From assembly GCA_036652035.1 (NCBI GenBank), contig JAVVWR010000013.1:1-55632 (forward strand): DNA of 55,632 nt. Reading direction: 5' to 3'. The notes beneath the pieces were generated by a model. It was not told where the DNA came from, did no database searches, and saw only the letters and a list, made by a program, of their open reading frames with translations. Made by a program: the position numbers and the translations under genes. This stretch comes from JAEZVV01 sp036652035. GTDB taxonomy: Bacteria; Pseudomonadota; Gammaproteobacteria; Burkholderiales; Burkholderiaceae_F. Shown in pieces: positions 42,896-53,535 of this stretch (the stretch's first letter is position 1; every line of letters begins with the position of its first letter).

Positions 42896-43393
42896 GTGAA
42901 ACCTTTCCTGTTGTGGATTCTCGCCACCGCCCTCGCCGCGCCAGTCCAGGCCAAGCCACCAGTGCCCGCGCTCAAGGGCCTGACGCCAGGCATGAGCAGC
43001 GCGCAGGTGCTCGAGCTTTTCCCCGCCGCCGAATGCAGCGATCGCATCTGCGTGATCGAACTGGCCGAGGGCTACACGCTCGCCCAGCAGGCGGCGAGCC
43101 GCGCCATGATCGGGCTGTACCGCGGCGGCGCGATAGCGATCAGTTTCGAGCTGCCGCAGGGTTCGTGGGAGGACTTGTGCGGCGCGCTGCGAGCGCACCC
43201 GGCGCATTCCGGCTGGCGTTACAAGACCGACGATTCCGCCGGGGCTTGCACCCTCACCGCGCCCGACCGCCGCTGGCGCTTTGAAGTCAGTTCCGCGGCC
43301 GACGGCAGCCTGCTTGGCGTCACCCTGCTCGACGCCAAGCAGTTCGCCGCCAACCAGGCCGATCTCGACCGCGAGCGGGCGAAGGATCTCTGA
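42896..43393 (+). CDS. Exported protein of unknown function
   Basis: From the GTG at 42896 this is a 165-residue protein with a Sec signal peptide (VKPFLLWILATALAAPVQA). The mature part has four cysteines (ECSDRICV, EDLCGAL, GACTLT), suggesting two disulphides. The block LKGLTPGMSSAQVLELFPAAEC near the mature N-terminus resembles the G.....Vl..fP.a pattern of small periplasmic helper domains. I do not recognise a family. It is divergent from the YhiN-like gene and followed by a hairpin. Confidence 0.7.
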   Translation: MKPFLLWILATALAAPVQAKPPVPALKGLTPGMSSAQVLELFPAAECSDRICVIELAEGYTLAQQAASRAMIGLYRGGAIAISFELPQGSWEDLCGALRAHPAHSGWRYKTDDSAGACTLTAPDRRWRFEVSSAADGSLLGVTLLDAKQFAANQADLDRERAKDL

Positions 43394-43410
43394 GACGGGC
43401 CAACAGAAAC

Positions 43411-43440
43411 GCGAGGGCCGGTGCCAGCACCGGCCCTCGC
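43411..43440. terminator. Hairpin between convergent genes
   Basis: A 13-bp perfect stem (43411-43423 with 43428-43440) with a CCAG loop lies between the exported-protein gene and the convergent YbdD gene. There is no T-run, but the stem is very stable and could stop transcription from both sides. Confidence 0.6.
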
Positions 43441-43458
43441 GTGGTCAACGTCAAGCGC

Positions 43459-43689
43459 TCAACAGCAGCGGTTCATCATGCGGCCCTTGCCGCCGTAGCG
43501 CGCTTCCTGACGCTCGACGAAGAAGGCTTCGCGGCTCATCGGTTCGAGCTCGGGATGCGTCCGCAAAACGTGCTCGACATAAGTTTCGTAGTCGGGCAGG
43601 CCGATCATCAGGCGCGCGGTTTGCGCCAGAGTCTCGGCCGACTGCCGGGACGCGCCCAGCAGCCGGGTGAAAAGGCCCGTCGTCTTCAT
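43459..43689 (-). CDS. YbdD/YjiX family protein (CstA partner)
   Basis: This small protein of 76 residues is encoded directly downstream of cstA, eight bases after its stop. It has the family pattern: LMIGLPDYETYVEHVLRTHPE, MSREAFFVERQEARYG and a basic C-terminus ending GRMMNRCC. YbdD-type proteins nearly always accompany CstA/BtsT carriers and seem to be needed for their function. It is shorter than most and easily missed because a longer frame overlaps it. Confidence 0.9.
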   Translation of the reverse strand: MKTTGLFTRLLGASRQSAETLAQTARLMIGLPDYETYVEHVLRTHPELEPMSREAFFVERQEARYGGKGRMMNRCC

Positions 43690-43697
43690 GCCCTGAC

Positions 43698-45764
43698 TCA
43701 CGCCCGCGCGTTGCCAGGCAAGGGCTCGAACGGCACTTCGGTAGTGCTCGGCTGGTCGCTGGCGAGCGCCTGCCGGCAGGCACGCACGCCGAACACGACC
43801 ATCGAGGCCACTACCGCCATGAAGATTCCGGTGAGCACCGCGTCGACATAGTTGTTGACGATCACCTGGTTCATCTGGGCCACGCTCTTGGCCGGAGCGA
43901 GCAGCTTGCCTTCGGCGAGCGCCGCCTCGAAGCGATGCGCCTGGGCCAGGAAGCCAATCTTCGGATTGGCGTCGAACAGCTTCTGCCAGCCGGCAACGAT
44001 GGTGCAGATCAAGAGCCAGGCCGTGGGAACCAGGGTGATCCAGGCGTAGCGCTGCTTCTTCATGCGGAACAGGACCACGGTGCACATGATCAGCGCCATC
44101 GCGGCCAGCATCTGGTTGGCGATGCCAAACAGCGGCCACAAGGTGTTGATGCCACCCAGCGGATCGACCACACCCTGGTAGAGGAAGTAGCCCCAACCCG
44201 CCACGCACAGGCCGGTGGCGATCAGGTTGGCGCTCCACGAGCTGGTCTTGGCAAGACTGGGCGAGAACAGACCCAGCAGGCCTTGCAGCATGAAGCGGCC
44301 GACGCGAGTACCGGCGTCCACCGTGGTGAGAATGAAGAGCGCTTCAAACAGGATCGCGAAGTGGTACCAGAAGGCCATCATGCTGGGCCCGCCGATCACG
44401 GCCGCGAAGATCTGCGCCATGCCCACCGCCAGGGTCGGCGCGCCACCGGTGCGCGACAGGATGGTGGTTTCGCCCACGTCCTTGGCGGTCTGGGTGAGCA
44501 TCTCGGGCGTGACGGTAAAGCCCCAGCTCGAGATCACCTGGGCCGCGGCTTCGGGCGTGCTGCCGATCACCGCCGCCGGGCTGTTCATCGCGAAATACAC
44601 GCCGGGCTCGATGATCGAGGCGGCCACCAGCGCCATCACGGCAACGAAGCTCTCCATCAGCATGCCGCTATACCCGATGAAGCGGGCGTTGCCTTCGTTG
44701 TCGAGCAGCTTCGGGGTGGTGCCCGAGCTCACCAGCGCGTGAAAGCCGCTGATCGCGCCGCAGGCGATGGTGATGAAGAGGAAGGGGAACAGGTTGCCCG
44801 ACCACACCGGACCGCTGCCATCGACGAACTGGGTCAGCGCCGGCATCTTGAGGTCGGGGGCGACGATGAAGATGCCGACCGCCAGACCGAGGATGGTGCC
44901 AATCTTGAGGAAGGTTGACAGGTAGTCCCGCGGCGCGAGCAGCAGCCACACCGGCAGCACCGCCGCGACAAAGCCGTAGCCAATCAGCATCCAGCACAGC
45001 TGCTTGGCGCTGAAGGTAAAGACCGGTGCCCAGGTGGGGCTCGCCGCCACGTAACCGCCGGCCACCAGCGCCGCGATCAGCAGAACGAAACCCATCACCG
45101 ACACCTCGCCCACCTTGCCGGGCCGGATGTAGCGCGAGTAGAGGCCCATGAAGAGCGCGATCGGAATTGTCGCCGCCACCGCGAACACGCCCCACGGGCT
45201 GTCGGCCAGGGCCTTCACCACGATCAGCGCGAGCACCGCCAGCAGGATCACCATGATCAGGAAGGTGCCAAAGATGGCGATGCCACCGGCGACCGGCCCC
45301 ATTTCCTGCTTGATGATCTCGCCCAGCGAACGGCCGTCGCGCCGGGTGCTGATGAAAAGGACGATGAAGTCCTGTACCGCTCCCGCGAACACCACCCCAA
45401 ACAGCAGCCACAGCATGCCCGGCAGATAACCCATCTGCGCCGCCAGCACGGGACCGACCAGAGGACCGGCGCCGGCGATGGCGGCGAAGTGGTGACCGTA
45501 GAGCACGGTCTTGTTGGTCGGGACGTAATCGAGACCGTCGTTATGGCGCCAGGCCGGCGTCATGCGGTTGGGATCGAGACCGAGGGCGCGCTCGGCGATA
45601 TAGAGCGCGTAGAAGCGGTAGCCGATGGCATACGTGCACACGGCCGCCACGATGATCCATAGCGCGTTGATCGACTCGCCGCGCATCAATGCCACGGTAC
45701 CCAGCGCCCATGCGCCGAGCAGAGCGACCAATCCCCATGTCGCGTGCTTCAAGATTGCCTTCAC
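43698..45764 (-). CDS. cstA: CstA family carbon-starvation / pyruvate-peptide transporter
   Basis: This 688-residue inner-membrane protein has about 16 to 18 hydrophobic segments, near the E. coli CstA length (701). Family blocks: GYRFYALYIAERALGLDPNR, TPAWRHNDGLDYVPTNK, HHFAAIAGAGPLVGPVLAAQ, GAVQDFIVLFISTRRDGRSL, and FHALVSSGTTPK. CstA and BtsT import pyruvate or peptides when carbon is scarce. I chose the GTG at 45764 because CAACAGGAG lies eight bases upstream. Reading further gives no membrane helix. YbdD follows at once. Confidence 0.95.
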   Translation of the reverse strand: MKAILKHATWGLVALLGAWALGTVALMRGESINALWIIVAAVCTYAIGYRFYALYIAERALGLDPNRMTPAWRHNDGLDYVPTNKTVLYGHHFAAIAGAGPLVGPVLAAQMGYLPGMLWLLFGVVFAGAVQDFIVLFISTRRDGRSLGEIIKQEMGPVAGGIAIFGTFLIMVILLAVLALIVVKALADSPWGVFAVAATIPIALFMGLYSRYIRPGKVGEVSVMGFVLLIAALVAGGYVAASPTWAPVFTFSAKQLCWMLIGYGFVAAVLPVWLLLAPRDYLSTFLKIGTILGLAVGIFIVAPDLKMPALTQFVDGSGPVWSGNLFPFLFITIACGAISGFHALVSSGTTPKLLDNEGNARFIGYSGMLMESFVAVMALVAASIIEPGVYFAMNSPAAVIGSTPEAAAQVISSWGFTVTPEMLTQTAKDVGETTILSRTGGAPTLAVGMAQIFAAVIGGPSMMAFWYHFAILFEALFILTTVDAGTRVGRFMLQGLLGLFSPSLAKTSSWSANLIATGLCVAGWGYFLYQGVVDPLGGINTLWPLFGIANQMLAAMALIMCTVVLFRMKKQRYAWITLVPTAWLLICTIVAGWQKLFDANPKIGFLAQAHRFEAALAEGKLLAPAKSVAQMNQVIVNNYVDAVLTGIFMAVVASMVVFGVRACRQALASDQPSTTEVPFEPLPGNARA

Positions 45765-46003
45765 TACCGAACTCCTGTTGATGGGCGGCGCGCGGGCAAG
45801 TCGCGCGATCGCGGGAACGAGGTCATGGATCCGCCAGCGGCCATCCCCCACCTTGATCGGATTCTGGCTTTCCCATCGAGGCAATCCCTGTGAGTAAAAA
45901 CGCGCTCTTTGCGATAGCTCAAACCCCTCGCGTTGGCTTTGTGAGACTGGCGGGTAAACCCTTCGTCATTTTTTCTCCACATGCAATCTCACTGCAAAGG
46001 ACG

Positions 46004-46028
46004 AAAAAAAGCCCGGCAAAGCCGGGCT
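46004..46028 (-). terminator. Rho-independent terminator after dnaJ
   Basis: On the minus strand, stem AGCCCGGC (46028-46021), loop TTT and GCCGGGCT (46017-46010) are followed by a T-run (46010-46004). It lies 31 bases after the dnaJ stop and ends the grpE-dnaK-dnaJ unit. Confidence 0.92.
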
Positions 46029-46058
46029 GGGAGATCGTGATGGTGAGCGTGCCGGGGC

Positions 46059-47189
46059 TTATTCCGCGGCGAAGAAGCTCTTCATTCGATCGACAAACGA
46101 TTTCGAATTGGGGTTGTGTTTGTCGCCCGCCGCCGTGACCGATTCGTCAAACTCGCGCAGCTGCTTCTTCTGCTTGTCGGTGAGCTTGACCGGGGTTTCG
46201 ATCGTGACGTGGATATAGAGGTCGCCCATGTGGCCGGTGCGCAGGCCCTTGATGCCCTTGCCGCGCAAGCGGAAGGTCTTGCCGGTCTGGGTGCCCTCGG
46301 GCACGGTCACCGTGGCGTGGCCGCCAAGCGTGGGAACGTCGACATCGCCACCCAGGGCCGCAGTGGCAAACGAGATCGGCAGTTCAGCGTGCAGATCGTC
46401 GCCCTCACGCTGGAAAATCTCGTGTTCCTTGATGTGGATTTCCACATACAGGTCGCCGGCCGGGCCGCCGTTCAAGCCGGGCTCGCCCTTGCCGGTGAGG
46501 CGGATGCGCTGGCCTTCATCGATGCCGGCCGGGATATTGACCTCGAGCGTCTTGTTCTTCTTGATCCGCCCCTGTCCGTGGCAGGCGGTGCAGGGGTCGC
46601 TCACCTGCTTGCCGCTGCCGTGGCAGGTCGGGCAGGTCTGCTGAACCGAGAAGAAACCCTGACTCATGCGAACGCTGCCATGACCGCCGCAGGTGGCGCA
46701 GGTCTTGGGCTGGGTGCCGGGCTTGGCGCCAGAACCGTGGCAGATGTCGCACGCTTCCCAGGCCGGAACCCGGATCTCGGTGGCCCAGCCATTGGCGGCC
46801 TGCTCGAGCGTGAGTTCCATGTTGTAGCGCAGGTCGGCGCCGCGATAGACGTTGCTGCGGCCCCCCTGGCGGCCCTGGCCGAAGATCTCCGAAAAGATGT
46901 CGCCAAAGGCGTCGGCAAAACCGCCCATGCCCTCGGCACCACCGGCGCCGCCGCCGACACGCTGATCAACGCCGGCATGGCCGTAGCGGTCGTAAGCGGC
47001 CCGCTTGTTGGCGTCGGTCAGGACCTCGTAGGCCTCTTTGACCTCTTTGAACGCTTCCTCGGATTCCTTGTTGCCGTCATTGCGGTCCGGGTGATGCTTC
47101 ATCGCCATTCGGCGATAGGCCTTTTTCAGGGCTTCTTCTGAAGCGTCCTTCGCCACACCAAGGACTTCGTAGTAGTCGCGCTTGCTCAT
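46059..47189 (-). CDS. dnaJ: Chaperone protein DnaJ
   Basis: DnaJ delivers unfolded proteins to DnaK and stimulates its ATPase. The 376 residues show a J domain with the HPD motif (MKHHPDRND), a Gly-rich linker (GGGAGGAEGMGG), and four zinc-finger repeats (CDICHGSG, CATCGGHG, CPTCHGSG, CTACHGQG). Two beta-barrel substrate domains follow, with a C-terminal helix. It follows dnaK after a 100-base spacer holding a GC-rich hairpin, which may lower DnaJ level relative to DnaK. Confidence 0.98.
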   Translation of the reverse strand: MSKRDYYEVLGVAKDASEEALKKAYRRMAMKHHPDRNDGNKESEEAFKEVKEAYEVLTDANKRAAYDRYGHAGVDQRVGGGAGGAEGMGGFADAFGDIFSEIFGQGRQGGRSNVYRGADLRYNMELTLEQAANGWATEIRVPAWEACDICHGSGAKPGTQPKTCATCGGHGSVRMSQGFFSVQQTCPTCHGSGKQVSDPCTACHGQGRIKKNKTLEVNIPAGIDEGQRIRLTGKGEPGLNGGPAGDLYVEIHIKEHEIFQREGDDLHAELPISFATAALGGDVDVPTLGGHATVTVPEGTQTGKTFRLRGKGIKGLRTGHMGDLYIHVTIETPVKLTDKQKKQLREFDESVTAAGDKHNPNSKSFVDRMKSFFAAE

Positions 47190-47232
47190 TGCTGCCTATT
47201 TGCCAATGCGTGCTGTCGTCGGTCTCAAACAA

Positions 47233-47265
47233 GGGGCCGGGGCACCCAGGAGGCGCCCCGGCCCC
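47233..47265 (-). terminator. GC-rich hairpin between dnaK and dnaJ
   Basis: An 11-bp perfect stem (47233-47243 with 47255-47265) lies in the spacer. On the minus strand it is followed by TTGTTT, not a full T-run. It may act as a partial terminator or RNA stabiliser. Confidence 0.55.
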
Positions 47266-47289
47266 GGGGACTGTGAATTGAGCTAATTA

Positions 47290-49209
<1,920 letters not shown>

Positions 49210-49271
49210 TTTGCTTTTCCCCTTTTTCTTGGCCGGCCGCAGCGCGCGACCCGGATTTCGTGTTGCAGGCT

Positions 49272-49299
49272 AGATGGGGCCTGCGCCCCCGGTTTCAAC
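49272..49299 (-). promoter_or_regulatory. Sigma-32 (heat shock) type promoter before dnaK
   Basis: On the minus strand GTTGAAA (49299-49293), then a 13-base spacer, then CCCCATCT (49279-49272). The heat-shock consensus is CTTGAAA, 11-16, CCCCATNT, so it matches in all but the first base of the -35. The -35 overlaps the last codon of grpE. The leader would be about 55 bases. Confidence 0.85.
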
Positions 49300-49820
49300 T
49301 ATCCCTGCGATACCGCGACCATTGCCGGCCGCAGAACCCGGTCGGCGATCAGCCAGCCGCGCTGGAAAACGGCGGCGACGTGGCCGGAGGGAACCTCGGG
49401 TGCGGCGATCATGGAGATCGCCTGCTGGGTGTGCGGGTCGAATTTCTCGCCCATCGGGTCGATCGGCTTCATGCCGCTGCGCTCAAGCGCGGCGATCAAC
49501 TGACGCTGGGTGAGCTCAAGGCCGTCGCGCATCGGCCCGCTCTGGCCGGCCGAAATTTCGAGCGCCTTCTCGACGCTATCGACCACCGGCAAGAGATTCT
49601 CGGCGAAGGATTCGATGCTGAATTTGCGCGCCTTGGCGATGTCTTCCTCGGCACGGCGGCGCACGTTTTCCATATCGGCGCGGGCGCGCATGTAAAGGTC
49701 GTGGTTCTCGGCGGCCAGGGCCTGCGCGGCGGCCAGTGGGGCGGTGAGGTCAAGCTCGGGGGCTGCGGGCGCGCCGGGCTCGACTGGCGCGGCTTCCTGA
49801 CCCGCTTGGGGCTCGTTCAT
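49299..49820 (-). CDS. grpE: Nucleotide exchange factor GrpE
   Basis: GrpE releases ADP from DnaK and acts as a thermosensor. The 173 residues have a long N-terminal coiled coil (YMRARADMENVRRRAEEDIAKA) and the C-terminal beta-sandwich with GEKFDPHTQQAIS and GWLIADRVLRPAMVAV. I chose the ATG at 49820 because CGGAG lies six bases ahead. The longer frame runs through the sigma-32 promoter. Confidence 0.96.
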   Translation of the reverse strand: MNEPQAGQEAAPVEPGAPAAPELDLTAPLAAAQALAAENHDLYMRARADMENVRRRAEEDIAKARKFSIESFAENLLPVVDSVEKALEISAGQSGPMRDGLELTQRQLIAALERSGMKPIDPMGEKFDPHTQQAISMIAAPEVPSGHVAAVFQRGWLIADRVLRPAMVAVSQG

Positions 49821-49871
49821 GATGACTCCGATGGCTTGTGTCGGCTCCGGCAATGGATCCGGAAAGACGGG

Positions 49872-49899
49872 AACTGGGGTCGGCAATGGGGATTTCAAG
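49872..49899 (-). promoter_or_regulatory. Sigma-32 (heat shock) type promoter before grpE
   Basis: On the minus strand CTTGAAA (49899-49893), a 13-base spacer and CCCCAGTT (49879-49872). The -35 is perfect and the -10 has one clear mismatch to CCCCATNT. The grpE leader would be about 45 bases. Confidence 0.85.
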
Positions 49900-49998
49900 C
49901 CCCATCGCCGGGGGTCGCTCAGGCTACACGCAGCGCGCGGGCGCCGGAGGCCGCGCTGGCGCCCGATCCGACGCCACCGCGGCGCGCGGTTTCAGCGC

Positions 49999-51114
49999 TC
50001 AGCGCTCGGCGCCGCGAGCGCGCGCCAGAACGGCGCCGTGCTCGGCCGCAGTCGCTCGCGCCGCGGCCTGGTTGAGCGCCACCGGCCAGCCGGCGGTGTG
50101 CTGCTCGACCAGATCGGCCAGGGCATCGATAAAGGGAGCACTGTCGTTGACGCAGGCGATGTAGTGGTACGCGCCGCCGCCCGCGTGCTGAAACTCCTCC
50201 TTGGCCTCAATCGCGATCTCTTCGAGCGTCTCCAGGCAGTCGGCCGGAAAGCCCGGGCACATCACATCGACCCGCCTGGCCCCGGCCTGGCCCAGCGCGA
50301 CCAGGCTCGGCGCGGTATAGGGCTGAAGCCACTCGGCCTTGCCAAAGCGCGACTGGAAAGTGATGAGGTATTCGTCCGCCCCCAGCCCCAGCGCTTCGGC
50401 CAGCAGGCGCCCGGTCTTCAGGCACTCGCAGTGATAAGGGTCGCCCAAACTCAGGGTGCGCTTGGGCACGCCGTGAAAGCTCATCACCAGCTTGCCGCCT
50501 TCGTCCTGGGCCCGGCCGTGCTGCTTCCAGTAAGCCAGCACGGACTGCCTGAGTGCTTCGATGTAGGCCGGGTGATCGTGGAAATGCTTGATCCAGCGCA
50601 GCTCGGGCTGATTGCGCATGCGCGCCAGCACCTCGCCCACCTTGTCGAAGGCCGTTGCGGTGGTGGTCGCCGAATACTGCGGGTAGAGCGGCAGTACCAG
50701 AACGCGTTCGACGCCCTTTTCCTGCAATTCGGCCATCACACTCGGAATGCTGGGTTCGCCGTAGCGCATCGCCAGGGCGACCTCGACATCGAGCCCGCGC
50801 TCGCCCAGCCAGCCACGCAACCGTTGCGCCTGGTTGCGCGAGTGAACCATCAGCGGCGAACCTTCCTTCATCCACACGCTGGCGTATTTGGCTGCCGACT
50901 TGGCCGGCCGCACCCGCAGGATGATGCCGTACAGGATCGGCAACCAGACCAGACGCGGAATCTCGACCACACGCGGGTCGGCCAGAAACTCCGCCAGATA
51001 GCGCCGCACCGGGCCCGCCGCCGGCGCGCTGGGCGTGCCAAGGTTGACCAGAAGGACGGCCGTGCGAGCGGGGCGTCCATGTTGGAAAGCGGGTTCGGAA
51101 TCGAAGGACATCAA
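49999..51114 (-). CDS. hemH: Ferrochelatase
   Basis: HemH inserts ferrous iron into protoporphyrin IX, the last step of haem synthesis. The 371 residues show the family blocks AVLLVNLGTPSAP, the catalytic histidine in KLVMSFHGVPKR, ITFQSRFGKAEWLQPYT and VDVMCPGFPADCLETLEEI (the last with the usual acidic pair). It is upstream of grpE and separated from it by the heat-shock promoter. With hemF at 7.7 kb it makes two haem genes in the window. Confidence 0.97.
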   Translation of the reverse strand: MMSFDSEPAFQHGRPARTAVLLVNLGTPSAPAAGPVRRYLAEFLADPRVVEIPRLVWLPILYGIILRVRPAKSAAKYASVWMKEGSPLMVHSRNQAQRLRGWLGERGLDVEVALAMRYGEPSIPSVMAELQEKGVERVLVLPLYPQYSATTTATAFDKVGEVLARMRNQPELRWIKHFHDHPAYIEALRQSVLAYWKQHGRAQDEGGKLVMSFHGVPKRTLSLGDPYHCECLKTGRLLAEALGLGADEYLITFQSRFGKAEWLQPYTAPSLVALGQAGARRVDVMCPGFPADCLETLEEIAIEAKEEFQHAGGGAYHYIACVNDSAPFIDALADLVEQHTAGWPVALNQAAARATAAEHGAVLARARGAER

Positions 51115-51195
51115 GGCTCCGCGCCAGAGAAAGAAGCTGAGCGCGCGATTCTAGGCGAGCCTCCACGCCGGCCCGGGCGCGGGATCCATCCCCCC

Positions 51196-51230
51196 AAAAA
51201 CAATCAGGGCCGCCCGTAGTCAGCCCTGAT
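51196..51230 (-). terminator. Rho-independent terminator after the VUT-family gene
   Basis: On the minus strand ATCAGGGC (51230-51223) pairs with GCCCTGAT (51210-51203) around a 12-base loop. A T-run follows at 51200-51196. It begins only four bases after the stop codon at 51235-51237. Confidence 0.85.
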
Positions 51231-51234
51231 CTTG

Positions 51235-51786
51235 TTAAGCAACCGCGGCGCGGCGACGTGCCAGCGCGGCGATGATCGCGCCCGCGATCAAGGACATCCA
51301 GAACTTGCCCAGCACCTGGCCCGGCAGATACTGCAGAGAGCCGAAAGCAATCGTCAGAAACAGCAGGCTGTCGACCACCGAACCGGCCAGGCCCGAGGCG
51401 ATCACCGCCATGCCGGGGAAGCGCTTGCGCAGCGGCGCATAGACCGCCAAGTCGGCCAGCTCGGAAAAGAGGAATGCGGTGGCCGAAGCCAGCACCAGCG
51501 CGGGCGGCGACAGCCAGGCCGACAACACAGCACCGACGGCGATCGCAACGATCGACCAGCCCGCCCCCAGCCAGGAGTGGACGGCATCGCGCAAGACCAG
51601 GGCCAGGCCGGCGAGCAGGACACCCGAGGGCGCCATCAAGCCCGGCCACACCGGAATCAGGCAGGGCCCGTCGGGAACGCAGGTGAGCCCTACATTCATC
51701 ACCACCCAGTTGCCGAGCGGGATCGTGACAATGAAAGCGGCCAGGGCCAGCCAGCCGGCCGGGTGCTTGGATTTGATACTCAGCAT
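51235..51786 (-). CDS. VUT family putative vitamin / queuosine precursor transporter (YhhQ-like)
   Basis: This 183-residue membrane protein has five or six hydrophobic segments. Family blocks are visible: FIVTIPLGNWVV, the ASATAFLFSELADLAVYAPLRKR region and GLAGSVVDSLLFLTIAFGS. These match the VUT/YhhQ family whose E. coli member imports queuosine precursors. The ATG at 51786 has GGAG upstream. No PreQ1 riboswitch was recognised ahead of it. Confidence 0.85.
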   Translation of the reverse strand: MLSIKSKHPAGWLALAAFIVTIPLGNWVVMNVGLTCVPDGPCLIPVWPGLMAPSGVLLAGLALVLRDAVHSWLGAGWSIVAIAVGAVLSAWLSPPALVLASATAFLFSELADLAVYAPLRKRFPGMAVIASGLAGSVVDSLLFLTIAFGSLQYLPGQVLGKFWMSLIAGAIIAALARRRAAVA

Positions 51787-51846
51787 GGAACACTCCAAAA
51801 ACCGCGACCGGTGACACAGACCGGAGCGGGACAAACCGAACGCGAC

Positions 51847-52809
51847 TTACTGGCCGCGCTCGAAAAACCGAAAAATCCGCTCGGGCAGATAGCCCAGCTC
51901 GCCCGGCGGGCCGCCGCGCGGAAAGCCGATATGGCCGCCGTGAGCGGGCTGATCGAGCGCCACGAAACGAGAGACCTGATCGGCGCGTGGCAGGCTCGCC
52001 GCCGGCACAAACGGGTCGTTCAAGGCGTTGAGAACCAGGTGCGGCACCCGCACCTCGCCCAGCAGCGGCTTGGCCGAGCTAGCCGCCCAATAGTCCTCGG
52101 TGCTGCGAAAACCGTGGACCGGCGCGGTATAGACCGCGTCGAAGTCGTACATGGTACGTACCGCGGCCAAGCGGTCAGCGTCGACGAGGCCAGGAAAGCG
52201 CGCCATTTTCTCTCGCACCTTGGGCTTGAGGGTAGAGAGAAAAACGCGGGTGTAGACGAGGTTGAAGCCGCGCGAGATTGCCGCGCCGCCAGCGGCCAGA
52301 TCGAGCGGACTGCCGATCGAGGCCGCAGCGGCGACAAAACCGGCGTCCTCGGCACGCTCGCCCAGCCACTTGGCGAGCAGGTTGCCGCCCAGCGACACCC
52401 CGACCGCGTACAGGCGGGCGGCCGGAAACGCCGCGCGCATGCGCCGCAGAATCCAGTCGGCCTCGTCGCTGTCGCCCGAGTGATAGGCGCGCGGCAAGCG
52501 GTTGGGCTCGCCGCTGCAACCGCGGAAATGAACCACCACGCCGCGCCAGCCGCGATCGGCCACCGCCCGCATCAAGGCCCGCGCGTAATGGCTTTGCGAA
52601 TTGCCTTCGAGCCCGTGAAAGTGGACCAGCACCGGCGCGTCCGGCGTGGCCGGCTCGGGCCGGGCGAAATCGAGGTCGACGAAATCGCCATCGGGCGCCT
52701 CCCAGCGCTCGCGCCGATAGCTCACCGCCGGCCGCGGCAAGAGCTTGGCAGCGACGATGGTCTGGGCGTGACCGCCGGGAATCCAGCGCGGAGCGGTGTA
52801 ATGAGACAT
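51847..52809 (-). CDS. YheT-type alpha/beta hydrolase
   Basis: This 320-residue cytoplasmic hydrolase has the YheT-type pattern: opening WIPGGHAQT, VLVHFHGLEGNSQSHYA (oxyanion hole), RGWRGVVVHFRGCSGE, the nucleophile elbow GVSLGGNLLAKWLGE, Asp in NALNDPFVP, and His in PAHGGHIGFP. Relatives are esterases of poorly known substrate. Confidence 0.92.
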   Translation of the reverse strand: MSHYTAPRWIPGGHAQTIVAAKLLPRPAVSYRRERWEAPDGDFVDLDFARPEPATPDAPVLVHFHGLEGNSQSHYARALMRAVADRGWRGVVVHFRGCSGEPNRLPRAYHSGDSDEADWILRRMRAAFPAARLYAVGVSLGGNLLAKWLGERAEDAGFVAAAASIGSPLDLAAGGAAISRGFNLVYTRVFLSTLKPKVREKMARFPGLVDADRLAAVRTMYDFDAVYTAPVHGFRSTEDYWAASSAKPLLGEVRVPHLVLNALNDPFVPAASLPRADQVSRFVALDQPAHGGHIGFPRGGPPGELGYLPERIFRFFERGQ

Positions 52810-52881
52810 GAGAGGCCAGTCCGTGATTCGGCGCGAATCCCCGCGGCCCAGGGCCGCGGGGGGAATCAGACCATCACACCA

Positions 52882-53334
52882 TCAATGCAGCGTGCCGTGG
52901 GGCGACGCGGACTCGAGTTCGGTCGCGCCCCCCTCGGGCGCCAGCGAGGCGTGATGAAGAATCATCTTCCAGCCCGCCGGAGTCTTGAGAAAGGCATGGG
53001 TCGTAATGACGTGCACCACGCGCTGCGCGTGGCCTTCGGTGACGAGCACTTCCTCGATCACGTTGTGCAACGCCAGGCCCGCCGCTTCGACCGCGCGCTT
53101 GAGCGTGGCGTTGATGCGGATCGGGCCGCTTTCGAGCACCGCGGCAAACGAGGCGAGCACCGCCTCATGGCCGAGCAGGCGGGGTGAACCGGGGTGGATG
53201 CAACAGACCTCTTCGTCGTCGAGCCAAAGCTCGGCCACCGTCTCCACGTCGGCGTTGGCGAGCGCCTCATAGAAGGCCTGCTCGCAATCGGCGGGCGTGG
53301 CAAACAGCAGCGACTTGGCAAGACGGCTAGGCAT
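52882..53334 (-). CDS. SnoaL/NTF2-like family protein
   Basis: This 150-residue protein has an NTF2-like cone fold pattern: AFYEALANADVETVAELWLDDEEVCCIHPGSPRLLG and a later VIEEVLVTEGHAQRVVHVITTHAFLKTPAGWKMILHHAS, with strands alternating as in SnoaL/DUF4440 proteins. Members bind small ligands or act as cyclases. This one has no assigned role. It is in a minus-strand run with the zinc-finger protein and IlvE. Confidence 0.85.
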   Translation of the reverse strand: MPSRLAKSLLFATPADCEQAFYEALANADVETVAELWLDDEEVCCIHPGSPRLLGHEAVLASFAAVLESGPIRINATLKRAVEAAGLALHNVIEEVLVTEGHAQRVVHVITTHAFLKTPAGWKMILHHASLAPEGGATELESASPHGTLH

Positions 53335-53337
53335 CGC

Positions 53338-53535
53338 TCAGTGATGGCCCGTGAGCACTTCGCCTGGCTTCAAGCGGTACTGGGTGCCGCAATAGGGGCA
53401 CATCGCCTCGCCGGTCTTGCTCACGTCAAGAAAGATGCGCGGGTGGTGGTTCCACAGCGGCATCTCGGGGTTGGGGCAAAACGCGGGCAAGTCGGCAGCG
53501 GCCAGTTCGACCACGGGGAGTTCTGCGGTTTTCAT
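53338..53535 (-). CDS. CHCC-type zinc-finger protein
   Basis: This 65-residue protein has the pattern FCPNPEMPLWNHHPRIFLDV followed by CPYCGTQYRL. A Cys, a His and a C-x2-C pair form the zf-CHCC zinc site, as in the complex I subunit NDUFS6. It is often next to ilvE in betaproteobacteria. Its start overlaps the ilvE stop region. The NTF2-like gene follows after two bases. Confidence 0.88.
   Translation of the reverse strand: MKTAELPVVELAAADLPAFCPNPEMPLWNHHPRIFLDVSKTGEAMCPYCGTQYRLKPGEVLTGHH

Noticed and set aside
45890..46138. 82-codon ORF between cstA and dnaJ
   Set aside because: It reads through the dnaJ terminator and the end of dnaJ in antisense, with no family or start signal support.
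51232..53187. 651-codon plus-strand frame over the VUT and YheT genes
   Set aside because: Antisense shadow. It spans two unrelated minus-strand genes and the spacer between them, with low-complexity Arg/Gln/His composition.
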